A DNA stretch of 42,406 nt from CAYLLT01 sp964384465 (GCA_964384465.1 CAYLLT010000043.1:1-42406); one strand, 5' to 3'. Shown: positions 29,807-39,304, counted from the first letter of the stretch. A program made the numbers and translations. The notes: generated by a model not told the origin, from the letters alone.

Positions 29807-31050
29807 TGCGATCGACAACCACCCGCGTCATCCGTCCGTGTGCCACTGCTCTCAAGCAGTGCTCGACTTGCAGATCGATCCTTCTCACTTCTCACTTCTC
29901 ACTTCTCACTTGGATTTCCGTCGCCATTGCCGCCGACCCTCAGCCCGACCCCGCCGCGCTTCAACGGTCGCAGCAGCAGACGTTCCGGCAGGCGGTCGAG
30001 CGCGTCGCCGCGTGCGTCGTCACCATCGAGACCATCGGCGGCACGCAACCATCGGCGGGGCCGATCGCGGCTTCCCGTCCGGCCGAAGAACGCAAGCCGG
30101 GCACGCCGCGCGGCGTTCGCCCGAGAGGCGCCGGCTCCGGTTTCATCATCGCCGATGGTCCGACCACCGGTCTGATCTACTCGGCCGACGGGCTGATCAT
30201 GACCAGCGCGTTCAACTTCGTTCGCGATCCATCGGTCATCACCGTCGTGCTGCCGAATGGCCGGCGCTTCGTCGGTGAACTGCTGGCCCGCGACGAGGTC
30301 CGCCAACTGGCGATGCTCAAGGTCGATGCGCGCGACCTGCCGACGCCGCCGTGGATCGAATCCGAAAAAGATGTCCGTGTGGGGCAGTGGGCGCTGGCGC
30401 TGGGCCGCGGTTTCGGCGGGCCCGATTGCTCGGTGTCCGCCGGCATCATCAGCGGAATGAATCGTCAGAGCAGTCTCGCCGTTCAGACCGACGCCAAACT
30501 CTCACCGGCCAATTTCGGCGGCCCGCTGATCGATGTCGAAGGGCGCGTCCTGGGCATCTGCGTGCCGATGGGCATGACCACCGGCGAGATGGCGGGTATC
30601 GAGTTGTACGATTCCGGCATCGGTTTCGCCGTGCCGCAGTGGCAGGTCGTTCAATCCGCCAAAGATCTGGCCGTCGGTCACAATCTGCGCCGCGGGCTGA
30701 TGGGCGTGGCTATCGATCGGCAGGATGAGGATCACATCCGCGTGCTGGGCGTCGGCGATCCCTCCCCCGCCGCGCGGGCCGGCGTGATGGCCGGCGATCA
30801 CATCACCGCCATCGACGGCAAGGAAGTTCGCAACTATCCCGAGCTTCAGCGGCTCATGCGCCGGCGCCTGGCTGGCGAACGCATCACCATCCGCGTCCAG
30901 CGCGGGGGCGAACAGCTCGATTTGCGCCTGATGCTGGCCGTCCCCGAAGATCTCGGCGATATTCCACAGTCCGAACCCGAGCCACCGCCGCCAACCACGC
31001 AATCCGACGAACCGCCCACACCCGAACCAAAGAAACGCCGGCGGGAATAA
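29806..31050 (+). CDS. Second HtrA-like pseudoprotease with PDZ
   Basis: About 414 residues. ATG 29806 overlaps the previous stop by one base, with GGAGG ten bases upstream; GTG 29803 is the alternative. The leader (ILLTSHFSLLTWISVAIAAD) is partly encoded by a CTTCTCA tandem repeat. The S1C fold is clear (GSGFII, VGQWALALGRGF, SAGIISGM) but the triad is gone. The His motif is TSAFNF, the Asp motif RQLAMLK (Asp to Gln), and the Ser motif SPANFGGPL (Ser to Phe). A PDZ domain (GDPSPAARAGVMAGDHITAIDG) and a Pro/Glu-rich basic tail follow. RQLA is shared with the other pseudoprotease, suggesting an ancestral dead copy duplicated. This is the last gene of the rightward cluster, 2 bp from a convergent stop codon. 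Confidence 0.9.
   Translation: MRSTTTRVIRPCATALKQCSTCRSILLTSHFSLLTWISVAIAADPQPDPAALQRSQQQTFRQAVERVAACVVTIETIGGTQPSAGPIAASRPAEERKPGTPRGVRPRGAGSGFIIADGPTTGLIYSADGLIMTSAFNFVRDPSVITVVLPNGRRFVGELLARDEVRQLAMLKVDARDLPTPPWIESEKDVRVGQWALALGRGFGGPDCSVSAGIISGMNRQSSLAVQTDAKLSPANFGGPLIDVEGRVLGICVPMGMTTGEMAGIELYDSGIGFAVPQWQVVQSAKDLAVGHNLRRGLMGVAIDRQDEDHIRVLGVGDPSPAARAGVMAGDHITAIDGKEVRNYPELQRLMRRRLAGERITIRVQRGGEQLDLRLMLAVPEDLGDIPQSEPEPPPPTTQSDEPPTPEPKKRRRE
29844..29861. repeat. CACTGCT-CTCA-AGCAGTG hairpin near the pseudoprotease start
   Basis: Exact 7-bp stem with a 4-base loop within the first 20 codons. It encodes part of the leader (ATALKQCSTC). Confidence 0.7.
29880..29911. repeat. CTTCTCA heptanucleotide tandem repeat
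   Basis: Four consecutive CTTCTCA units and a partial fifth. Because 7 is not a multiple of 3, the translation cycles through three phases (LLTSHFS). It supplies the hydrophobic leader of the second pseudoprotease. Slippage would shift the frame. Confidence 0.85.
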
Positions 31051-31052
31051 AG

Positions 31053-33932
31053 CTATTTCATCACCGGCGCTTTGTAACCGGCGGAGATGAAGTGGTATGT
31101 GCCGCTGCCGAGCGTGTAGACTGCGACGCCGGGGCTGTATGACTGGAAGGAGACGGCCTGTGAGGTGGCCGCGATGCGCTTGCCGGATTCGGTGACCTGG
31201 TCCGGATCACTTGTGGGGAGGTACAGGGTGGCCGTTGTGTTGGCGGGGATAGTGGCCTTGACGTACAGGTTACCGTTTCCGATTTTCCAGGCCATTTCGA
31301 TTCGACCTCGGATGGAATCGTAGTGTCCGTTGGCCCAGGTCAATCCGCCGCCGGGTTGCGGGCGGAGGATGATGTGCTTAAAGGCGGGCTGCGACTCATC
31401 GGGGTTGATGCCCAGAATGTTGCGGACCATCCATTCGCCGATCGCGCCGATCGCGTAGTGGCAAAAAGAGTTCATGCCCGCATCCTGGAAGCCGCGGCCT
31501 TCGACGTAGCCGTCCCACCGCTCCCAGATCGTGGTCGCACCCTGCTTGATGGTGTAGCCCCACGAGGGGATCGAATCATAGTTGATGAGCCGGTACGCGA
31601 GGTCGTTCATGCCCGCCCGCGTCAGCTCCTTCATCAGCCGCACCGTCGTGTGAAATCCCGTGGACATGTGGCCCTTGTAGGCGTCGATGGCTGCAACCAT
31701 CTTCCGCACGGCGGCCGGCCGCTTTTCCTCCGGCAGCAGGTTCATGTCCAGCGCGAGGGCGTAGCCCGACTGCGTGTTGCCGAGGATCGTACCGTCATCC
31801 TTCACGTACGCCTTGTTGAATGCCGCCTTGATGTCGTCGGCGAGTTTCGCGTATTTCGTGGCGTCGTCGTCGCGCCCAAGCACCGCGGCCATCTTCGCGA
31901 CCAGGCTGGTCGAGTGCTGAAAAAACGCCGTCGCCAGCAGCTCTTTCGGCACCTCCGTCCCGCCGGTGGGAAAGCCGAACGTCGCCAGCCTGAGCGTGTC
32001 GCCGTTCAGCCAGTCGCCGTAGTCATTGTGTCGCTTGTTCTTCCACAGCAGGTCGGGGTTGTTCGCGTGAATCCAATCGACCCACTTGCGGGCGGCATCA
32101 AAATGTTCCGCCAGCAGCCGCGCGTCCGCGTAATTGACCCACGCATACCACGGCACGAACACGCCCGCGTCGCCCCACGCCGGCACGCCGGTCATGCGCG
32201 CGTTCGGATCGAACGGCATCGGCGCGAAATCGGCGAAGCGGCCGTCGTCGGCCTGATCGTCGCGCAGATCCTGAAGCCACTTGGTGAAGAACGCCGCCAT
32301 GTCCATGTTGAAGATGGCGGTCTGCCCGAACGCGAGAATGTCGCCCGTCCAGCCCATGCGCTCGTCGCGCTGCGGGCAATCGGTCGGGATGCTGGGCATG
32401 TTGTCCCGCTGCGTCCAGATGATGTTGCTCCACAGCTTGTTGAGCAGCGGACTGGAGCATTCGAACGAACTCGTCTCCGGCGCCGATGAACGGAGCACGC
32501 GGGCGGTCAGCGTCTCCAGCGTGGGCATGAACGAGGAGTCGACCGGTATTCCGGTCAACTCGACGTATCGAAACCCGTGATAGGTGAACCGCGGCTCCCA
32601 GATCTCTCTGCCGCTTTTCGTCGTGTATTCATCCTCCTGGCGGGCGCCGATGCCGGTCTTGTCGTCGATGCGAAGATTGTCGCGGTAGATGTTGCCGTCG
32701 GGGCTTAGCATCTCTGCATGGCGCAGGCGAATCTTGGCGCCGTTGCCGACCCCGACCAGGTGGACCCGGCAAACGCCCGCCAGGTTTTGCCCGAAGTCGT
32801 AGATGAAAACCTGCTGCATCGGATTGGCGGTTTTCAGCGCCGTCATCCCCACTGGTTTGACTTCCTGTGTTGCGCGGATCGGGTCGTTGTGCTGGGCGAT
32901 GAGCTGCGTCGGCACGTTCGACTTCGCATCGACCGGCTTCCATTTGGAGTCGTTGAACCCCGGCGCGTCCCAGCCAGGCATCTCCTTACGGGCGTCGTAC
33001 CGCTCGCCATCCAGAATGCACGATGCGAGGATCGGCCCGTCGGTCGTCGATTTCCAGCTTTCGTCCGAGACGATCGTCGCCTCGCTCCCGTCCGCATACG
33101 TCACGTGCATCTGCACGAGCAGGTGCGGCCAATTGCCGTACCAGCCGCGCAGCTTGTACGGCGGCTTGCCCATCACCTGCACGATGCCCACCCGGCCGGC
33201 GTACCAGCCGTCTGCCAGAAATGCGCCGATCGCGTTCTCGCCGCGCTTCAGCATCGGCGTCACGTCGTATGCCTGGTACTGCACGCGTTTTAGATAGTTC
33301 GTCCACTCGGGCGCTAGCCGATGATCGCCAACGGTCTGGCCGTTGAGGTGCAGTTCGTAGAGGCCGAGCGCCGTCGCGTACACCACGGCGCGCTTCACCG
33401 GTTTACCGAGCTTGAACTCCTTGCGGAGCATCGCGGGCGGCAGCGCCGGCAGCGGCCCCTCCGGCGGCGGGTCGCTCTTGCCGATCCATTTGGCCTGCCA
33501 ATCCGACGGCTCCAGCAGCCCCACCTGGAAGCTCGCCGGCTCGCTGACCGACTCGTTACCATCCGCGCCCCACACGCGTACCTTCCACCACACGCGCTGA
33601 CCGCTGCTGAGCGGCTTACCCGCGTACGAGATATGAATGCTCTCATCGGATTCGACCTTGCCGCTATCCCAAAGATCGCCACGGTCATTGCGAAGCGCCG
33701 CCTCGCTGCCGGCGACGAGAACCTGATACGCCGCCTGCTTGACGCCGCGCTGCTGCGAGACATTGACCCAGCTCAATCGCGGCTGCCGGACACCAACGCA
33801 CAGCGGATTGACCAGGTATTCGCACCGCAGATCCCGCGGTCTTTCAAGCTGGGAACAACCTGCCGTAAAACCCATGGCCACCACCGCTGAACCGAGCAGA
33901 ACTCTCAAAGCACGACGGGTAAACCTCGACAT
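31053..33932 (-). CDS. Alpha-L-rhamnosidase, GH78, lipoprotein
   Basis: 959 residues; AAGGAG lies upstream of the ATG. The leader ends in GFTAGC, a likely lipobox. The order of parts is typical: Fn3-like N-terminal domain (LRCEYLVNPLCVGVRQPRLSW), beta-sandwich binding domains, (alpha/alpha)6 barrel, and C-terminal beta-sandwich. Catalytic signatures are intact: DCPQRDERMGWTGD, whose Glu in DER is the general acid in GH78, and TIWERWDGY, whose Glu is the general base. It removes terminal rhamnose from plant or algal polysaccharides and glycosides outside the cytoplasmic membrane. No rhamnose catabolic genes are in the window. It is convergent with the protease cluster. Confidence 0.95.
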   Translation of the reverse strand: MSRFTRRALRVLLGSAVVAMGFTAGCSQLERPRDLRCEYLVNPLCVGVRQPRLSWVNVSQQRGVKQAAYQVLVAGSEAALRNDRGDLWDSGKVESDESIHISYAGKPLSSGQRVWWKVRVWGADGNESVSEPASFQVGLLEPSDWQAKWIGKSDPPPEGPLPALPPAMLRKEFKLGKPVKRAVVYATALGLYELHLNGQTVGDHRLAPEWTNYLKRVQYQAYDVTPMLKRGENAIGAFLADGWYAGRVGIVQVMGKPPYKLRGWYGNWPHLLVQMHVTYADGSEATIVSDESWKSTTDGPILASCILDGERYDARKEMPGWDAPGFNDSKWKPVDAKSNVPTQLIAQHNDPIRATQEVKPVGMTALKTANPMQQVFIYDFGQNLAGVCRVHLVGVGNGAKIRLRHAEMLSPDGNIYRDNLRIDDKTGIGARQEDEYTTKSGREIWEPRFTYHGFRYVELTGIPVDSSFMPTLETLTARVLRSSAPETSSFECSSPLLNKLWSNIIWTQRDNMPSIPTDCPQRDERMGWTGDILAFGQTAIFNMDMAAFFTKWLQDLRDDQADDGRFADFAPMPFDPNARMTGVPAWGDAGVFVPWYAWVNYADARLLAEHFDAARKWVDWIHANNPDLLWKNKRHNDYGDWLNGDTLRLATFGFPTGGTEVPKELLATAFFQHSTSLVAKMAAVLGRDDDATKYAKLADDIKAAFNKAYVKDDGTILGNTQSGYALALDMNLLPEEKRPAAVRKMVAAIDAYKGHMSTGFHTTVRLMKELTRAGMNDLAYRLINYDSIPSWGYTIKQGATTIWERWDGYVEGRGFQDAGMNSFCHYAIGAIGEWMVRNILGINPDESQPAFKHIILRPQPGGGLTWANGHYDSIRGRIEMAWKIGNGNLYVKATIPANTTATLYLPTSDPDQVTESGKRIAATSQAVSFQSYSPGVAVYTLGSGTYHFISAGYKAPVMK

Positions 33933-33974
33933 GAGTTCTCCTTCCCACCGGGGCGCGAATCATTCCGCCGTTCA

Positions 33975-34796
33975 TCAGGGCAGAGCATCGAGCCAGGCGC
34001 CGATCCGCTCGCGGTAGAGGTCCGGCTCCAGCTCGATCATCTTCCCGTGTTCGCCGCGCATGTCCCAGAATTCTTTCGGCTCCGGCGCCGCATCGAATAC
34101 CTTCCGGCCGGAGGCGTAGGGAACGACATCATCCTCGACTGAATGAACGAACAGCTTCGGCTCGGCCACCGAACCGATGTATTTGAGGATATCGTACTCG
34201 TCGGGCGTCTGCGGATTCACATACAGCCCCGCCACATCACCCAGGAACGGAATATCCACGCCGCGATCCTTCAACCACAGGGCGGGCTCCTCTTTCAGGA
34301 TGAATGTCCCTTCGAAAATGCACCCGGCGAACTCATTGTCCGCCGCCAATCGCACGGCCAGCGGCGTCCCCAGGCTGGCGGAGTAGATCACGACGCGGCT
34401 GCTGCGCGACAGAGCGTAAGCCCCCAGCGCGCGGGTGTCGTCGGCGCAATGCGGCAGCGTCGGCTCGCCCGGGCTGGCGCCAAAGCCCTCGTAATCCGGC
34501 AGGATCACATCGTAATTCTTCGGAACGAAGACCGGCAGCCCGAGCACATAGCGGCTCTTGTTGCTGTCCGAACCCGGTAACACCAGGACCAGCCCGCGCG
34601 GCTGCTCGGCATGAACGTACCAGAGGACGATGCTTCGATCCTGCGCGACCGGCAACGTCAGCTCTTCATAGGGATACCCGTAGTCGGCCGGCGTTCCGCG
34701 CACGCTCGACGACGGCCGCAGGATGATCTGATCGAGCGTCGGAATGATCCCGCATCCGGCGGAGCTGAGGAGCGAACCCACTGCGAGTTGGAGCAT
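33975..34796 (-). CDS. Alpha/beta-hydrolase, probable lipoprotein
   Basis: 273 residues from the ATG at 34796. The frame is open to 34934, but that part is repeat DNA. The leader MLQLAVGSLLSSAGC suggests a lipoprotein, although no basic residue precedes it from this start; GTG 34841 is possible. The fold matches serine-hydrolase families acting on small acyl or peptide substrates. LVLVLPGSDSNKS is the oxyanion region and DYEGFGASPG the next loop. The nucleophile elbow is YSASLG, Ser at the usual place but with Ser in place of the first Gly. The acid is Asp in HSVEDDVVP, and the catalytic His is in GEHGKM. Substrate unknown. It lies 42 bp upstream of the rhamnosidase start on the same strand. 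Confidence 0.8.
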   Translation of the reverse strand: MLQLAVGSLLSSAGCGIIPTLDQIILRPSSSVRGTPADYGYPYEELTLPVAQDRSIVLWYVHAEQPRGLVLVLPGSDSNKSRYVLGLPVFVPKNYDVILPDYEGFGASPGEPTLPHCADDTRALGAYALSRSSRVVIYSASLGTPLAVRLAADNEFAGCIFEGTFILKEEPALWLKDRGVDIPFLGDVAGLYVNPQTPDEYDILKYIGSVAEPKLFVHSVEDDVVPYASGRKVFDAAPEPKEFWDMRGEHGKMIELEPDLYRERIGAWLDALP

Positions 34797-34807
34797 GAGG
34801 ATCTTTT

Positions 34808-34899
34808 GGAGTGCGTCGCCAACGGCGACGCTTTGGCTCACACCGGACGGGAAACGCCATCTTCGCGGATCCAAAGCGGCGTCAAGACCGCCGCACTCC
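34808..34899. repeat. Family G inverted repeat upstream of the hydrolase
   Basis: GGAGTGCGTCGCCAACGGCG and its partner (ending CAAGACCGCCGCACTCC) form an imperfect stem around a 35-base centre. Together with the adjacent family F tract it occupies nearly the whole gap between the haem protein stop and the hydrolase start. Confidence 0.8.
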
Positions 34900-34902
34900 A
34901 TA

Positions 34903-34932
34903 TCGCAATTCGCAATCCGCAATCCGCAATGC
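34903..34932. repeat. GCAATTC/GCAATCC tandem repeat (family F)
   Basis: Heptamers CGCAATTCGCAATCCGCAAT, as at 1157-1198 and 39944-39998, end two bases before the stop codon of the haem protein gene. Confidence 0.85.
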
Positions 34933-34934
34933 AT

Positions 34935-37478
34935 TCATCCGCCTCCATTCCGCCCCACCAGCGGGTCATCACCATCGGGAATGCCGTCCGCGTCGCGGTC
35001 GATCCCGAGCCGCACCTGCGACCCGGCCGGCACCAGCGTCCACGTCAATTCGCTGCCCGGCCCGCCGGCGCGCAGTGCATCCGCGGTCACAGTAGACTCT
35101 GACGCACGGTCCGCGGCAAACAGCCCGCCGCCGACATAGACAAACCCCCGCGACTCACCGCTGCGTCGCCCCTTCACGATCAACCCCACATCGCCGCCCT
35201 CGGCCAACCGCAACAGGGTATCGATCCGCTCAATCGTCTCCGGCCGGGCATCGTTCGTGCCGTCGAGCGTGACCTGCACGCCGACGCCCGCGTGCGTATC
35301 CGTACTGAACGACATGACGAACGCGATGATGTCCCGCCGCTCCTGTTCGCCGGCCTCACCCTTCTCAAAGCCGGTGAAGTTCGGGATATGGAAAAAATTC
35401 ACCAGCCCGTCGATGGTGCCGTCGTGGTTGTGCCCGAATCCCAGATCGTTCTGCATCGAGAGCCGTGAGAAGCCGGTCTTTGCGAATTGCCCGCGGATCT
35501 GCGGCACGTCGATGCCCTGGTGCGGGTTAATCAGCAGATTCGGAGGCGTTATCGCGTGATTGGTGCCGGCCCCGCGCTCCGGCGTGTTGTGGCAATCGTT
35601 GCACTTGGCGACGGTCAGGTCGATGCCCTTTCCGAAGAAGATCTGCTCGCCCACCGGCGGACGGCCGTCGCCGACCTGGGCCTTCAGACTGTTGTCGATG
35701 TTGCGGTTTGGATTGGGCGGGAACTTGATCTCAGCCAGTAACGCCTCGAACGCGCCCATCTCCTGCTCGCTCAACTGCCCATCCGCACCCAGCAGGCTTT
35801 GGAATGCCGGGTTGAACGCGGCCAAATTCTCGCGATCGCCGCGCCAGTGGAACGGCTCCGTCCCGATGACGTTCTGGAGCGTCTGCGTGGTCATCGGCCC
35901 TTTCATCGGATGCCAGTCTTTGCACTCGCCCACCGGGAAATTCAGCACCGGCCGGTTGCACTGCTGGTTGAACGTCTTCATCTCGCCCGCGGGATTGCCC
36001 AGGTCCCATGCGAGTTGATCCGTCCGCGCGTCAGCGTGACAGGCCGCGCACGCCGTCACGCCCAGCCCGCTGAATCGCCGGGCATTGTACAGGAAAGGTC
36101 GCCCGCTTTTAATTGTGTCCGGCGTCGGATCGTACATGACCACGCGTGCGATCTCCCGCAGCTCGACGACATCCACCACCGAGATCGACGCATCGAACCT
36201 GTTCAATACATACAGCCGTCCACGGGCATCATCGAGCGCCAGTCCGGTCGGCCCCTGGCCCACATCGACCTGTCCGATCCGGCTGCCGCCGGCATCAATG
36301 ACGATCACATTGTCACTGCCCATGCCGCAGATGTAGCCGCGGCTCCCGTCCGCGCTGAACACCACGCCGCGCGGATCGGCGATGGAGCGATCGCGGATAT
36401 CCTGCCCGACTCGCGGTGAACCAGCCGCGTAGGCATCCGCAAGGTGAGGGTTCAAATCCGTCACCGTCGTGCTCGCATCTCCCTGCGTGTTCACAATCGC
36501 CGCGACGCTGTGTACGAATCGACCGGTCAGGTTCGGCTCGAACCGGATGTGATTGTTCGCCTCCGTGCCCACCACGACCACGCGTCCGTCGGCCCGCACG
36601 GTCAATTGCATGTTGATGTTCATCAGCCCGCTGACGTAGCTCACTTGTAAGCTCGCCGGATCGATGATCGCGAGATCGTGATCGTGCTGGTCCCAGTAGA
36701 TTGCGTTGCGCCAGTCGTGGCCGTTGTCGTCGAGCCACGCGCCGCTGGTAACATCTTTGCGCACGATCAACGACACTAACGGAGGCGCCGGCAGCGCGGC
36801 GTCGATGGGCGGACTGATCGAGTTGCCCACATTCGGCGGCGGGTTCTGTCCGCCGTACGGCCCGGCGGGATCGGATACCGATTCCCACTGCACGAGCGTG
36901 GTGTGATTGCCGGACTCGAAGATGGCGACGTAAATGGCTGATCCGTCCGGGCTTACGGCAATCGCCCGCGGCTGTTGTCCCTGGATCGCGATCGTCGCCG
37001 GAGCAGCGTCGAGGTCCGTCAAATCATACACCTGCACGATCTTCGGCTGCGAGCAGACCACGAACGCCCGGTCGGCGGCAAACGCGACATCCGCCGGCTC
37101 GTCGCCGGGCGAGAGCGTTTTGATCACGTTGCCGGTGGCGAGATCCACGATGCTGACGCTGTCCGAGATGCGATTGACGACCCACACCTGCTGCTCGTTG
37201 AGGACGCGCACCGAGACCGGATCGAGCCCCACGGGGATTGAAGAGAGCGGGACAGGCTGCTCGCCGCTGACATCGAAGATTTCCAACCGGTCGTCGGCCG
37301 TATTGACCGCGTAGAGCCGCCGGCCGTCCAGTGAAAGCGCCAGCGGTGAGACGTGCGGCGATTCCCAGTTGACGAAGCTCTTGTCGCTGTACGGCGGTTT
37401 GTACACATCAACCGGGAGAAACGGGAACGGAGAACACCCAACCGTCGCGAGCAGTCCCACGAATTCAATGCGGGCCAA
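34935..37478 (-). CDS. YVTN-type propeller protein fused to a dihaem cytochrome c domain
   Basis: About 847 residues from a TTG at 37478, chosen because GGGAAG lies seven bases upstream and a lipoprotein leader follows (EFVGLLATVGC). A GTG at 37589 would add 37 residues. The N-terminal half is a YVTN-like propeller (GRRLYAVNTADDRLEIFDVSG, VSPDGSAIYVAIFE). The C-terminal half has two haem sites, CAACH (36036-36050) and CNDCH (35589-35603), in a layout like the dihaem cytochrome c peroxidase/MauG superfamily (FHWRGDRENLAAFNPAF). An electron-transfer or oxidase role outside the cytoplasm is likely. The far C-terminus ends DRDADGIPDGDDP, a calcium-binding thrombospondin type 3-like motif. Confidence 0.85.
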   Translation of the reverse strand: MARIEFVGLLATVGCSPFPFLPVDVYKPPYSDKSFVNWESPHVSPLALSLDGRRLYAVNTADDRLEIFDVSGEQPVPLSSIPVGLDPVSVRVLNEQQVWVVNRISDSVSIVDLATGNVIKTLSPGDEPADVAFAADRAFVVCSQPKIVQVYDLTDLDAAPATIAIQGQQPRAIAVSPDGSAIYVAIFESGNHTTLVQWESVSDPAGPYGGQNPPPNVGNSISPPIDAALPAPPLVSLIVRKDVTSGAWLDDNGHDWRNAIYWDQHDHDLAIIDPASLQVSYVSGLMNINMQLTVRADGRVVVVGTEANNHIRFEPNLTGRFVHSVAAIVNTQGDASTTVTDLNPHLADAYAAGSPRVGQDIRDRSIADPRGVVFSADGSRGYICGMGSDNVIVIDAGGSRIGQVDVGQGPTGLALDDARGRLYVLNRFDASISVVDVVELREIARVVMYDPTPDTIKSGRPFLYNARRFSGLGVTACAACHADARTDQLAWDLGNPAGEMKTFNQQCNRPVLNFPVGECKDWHPMKGPMTTQTLQNVIGTEPFHWRGDRENLAAFNPAFQSLLGADGQLSEQEMGAFEALLAEIKFPPNPNRNIDNSLKAQVGDGRPPVGEQIFFGKGIDLTVAKCNDCHNTPERGAGTNHAITPPNLLINPHQGIDVPQIRGQFAKTGFSRLSMQNDLGFGHNHDGTIDGLVNFFHIPNFTGFEKGEAGEQERRDIIAFVMSFSTDTHAGVGVQVTLDGTNDARPETIERIDTLLRLAEGGDVGLIVKGRRSGESRGFVYVGGGLFAADRASESTVTADALRAGGPGSELTWTLVPAGSQVRLGIDRDADGIPDGDDPLVGRNGGG

Positions 37479-37666
37479 GATACGACTTCCCGATCTCAAT
37501 CGATGGCTCCAGTTGCATGCGTAGGAGGTTGGCTGACCGCTGCCTTGACGCCTCACTCCCGTCAACAAGATACGATAGGCGTGCGCCACGGTTTGGCAAG
37601 AGGCGAGTTAATCGATTTGTGCGTCAGGATCGGCCCTTAACCATCTCATCTTATCAACGCATCCTG

Positions 37667-39304
37667 TTACTCGTGTTTGATCTTCAGATCTTCCGCTTGA
37701 CGCTGAAGAACGAAATGCCGGCGTTCCAGATTTGAATCCGGGTCCGGGAAATCCGATCGGAAGTGAACCCCTCTGGATTCTTCTCTCGCGGCGGCGGCGG
37801 CGGTGATCAGGTGGGCGAGCGTGAGCATGTTCTGGATTTCCCAGCCCTGCCGGTCGTCGAAGAGTTTGTCCATCACGTACTGGCCCCAGAAGCGGATGAT
37901 CTCGGCGGTTTCCGCAAGCCGCGGGCCGGAGCGTTCGATGCCCACATTTCGCCACATGAGACTGCGCAGCGAATTGCGGATGTCGGCCAAGTCGAGCATG
38001 GTGCGCGAGGACGGTTCGATATCGCTGCGAGAGCGGGGCGCCTGCATCGGTGACGGGTCGGATTGCGCCGCCCCGCCCGCGATCTCGCCGGCGATCGCGC
38101 CGAACACCAGCCCCTCCAGCAGCGAATTGCTGGCCAGTCGGTTGGCCCCGTGCACGCCGCTGCTGGCCGCCTCGCCGCACACGAGCAGGCCGGGCATGGG
38201 CGTTCGCGCCTCCTGATCGGCCAGCACACCGCCGACCATGTAATGGGCCGCCGGTCGAACGGGTATCCGCTGCGTGGCGATGTCGATATCAAATTCCTCA
38301 CAAAGCCGGCTGATCATCGGGAAGCGCTTGCGAAATTTGTCGCTGTTGAGATGCCGCACGTCGAGGTACATGGATGTCGCATCCTGTTTGCCCATTTCGG
38401 TGAGGATCGCCCGGCTCACGACATCGCGCGGGGCGAGTTCGGCATCGGGGTGATAATCGAGCATGAACCGCCGGCCCTGACGGTCCACCAGGTAGGCTCC
38501 TTCGCCGCGCACCGCTTCGCTGATCAGCGCGCGGCTGGCTCCCGCCACGTACAACGTCGTCGGGTGAAACTGCACCATCTCCATGTCGCGCAGCGGTACG
38601 CCGGCGCGGAACGCCATCGCATGCCCGTCGCCGGTGGCGATCTCCGGGTTGGTCGTCTCGCGATACACCTGGCCGCAGCCGCCCGTCGCGAGGATGGTCT
38701 GCTTCGCCCAGAAGATCTGGTGCCCGAAATGGCGGTGATACGTGGTGACGCCGCAGCAGCGGCCGTCAACGTCAATTAAATCGACAACGAAGCAATCTTC
38801 AAAGATGCGCAGCCCCTGCGTGCCGCGGGCCACGCGAATGAGCGTATTCACCACCTCGCGGCCGGTAGCATCGCCGAGCGCATGGACGATCCGCGGCGCG
38901 GAATGCCCGCCCTCCAGCCCGAGCAGCAACTCGTCGCCGTGCTTGTCGAACAGGGCGCCCCAATCCATCAGCTCGCGGATGCGGCCCGGCCCCTCGCGCA
39001 CGATCCGCTCGACGGCGGACCGGTCGCACAGGCCGCAGCCGACCTTCATCGTGTCATCGACATGCGTGTCGAACGAGTCGGTCGATGAGAGCACCACGGC
39101 AATGCCGCCCTGCGCCCAGGCGGTGTTCGAATCGTCGCTGCGGCCCTTGGTGACCAGCAGCACGGAGCCGAACCTAGCCGCTTCGATCGCCGCCCGCAGC
39201 CCGGCCACACCGCTGCCGATCACCAGCACGTCGGTGAACAGGTTCGGTAGAAACCGGACATCGAAGCGGGTCAGGTATCGCCGGCTGTCGTAGGAGTCTG
39301 GCAT
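37667..39304 (-). CDS. nadB: L-aspartate oxidase
   Basis: 545 residues from the ATG at 39304 (the frame is open to a TTG at 39343). It oxidises L-aspartate to iminoaspartate with FAD in the cytoplasm, the first step of de novo NAD synthesis. Seen: the dinucleotide-binding VLVIGSGVAGLRAA, the succinate-dehydrogenase/NadB motifs SDDSNTAWAQGGIA and HALGDATGREV, the substrate loop EAVRGEGAYLVD, and GVHGANRLASNSLLEGLVFG. The C-terminal helical domain ends ESRGVHFRSDFP. Length is normal. nadA and nadC are not in the window. No strong ribosome-binding site is visible. Confidence 0.95.
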   Translation of the reverse strand: MPDSYDSRRYLTRFDVRFLPNLFTDVLVIGSGVAGLRAAIEAARFGSVLLVTKGRSDDSNTAWAQGGIAVVLSSTDSFDTHVDDTMKVGCGLCDRSAVERIVREGPGRIRELMDWGALFDKHGDELLLGLEGGHSAPRIVHALGDATGREVVNTLIRVARGTQGLRIFEDCFVVDLIDVDGRCCGVTTYHRHFGHQIFWAKQTILATGGCGQVYRETTNPEIATGDGHAMAFRAGVPLRDMEMVQFHPTTLYVAGASRALISEAVRGEGAYLVDRQGRRFMLDYHPDAELAPRDVVSRAILTEMGKQDATSMYLDVRHLNSDKFRKRFPMISRLCEEFDIDIATQRIPVRPAAHYMVGGVLADQEARTPMPGLLVCGEAASSGVHGANRLASNSLLEGLVFGAIAGEIAGGAAQSDPSPMQAPRSRSDIEPSSRTMLDLADIRNSLRSLMWRNVGIERSGPRLAETAEIIRFWGQYVMDKLFDDRQGWEIQNMLTLAHLITAAAAAREESRGVHFRSDFPDPDSNLERRHFVLQRQAEDLKIKHE

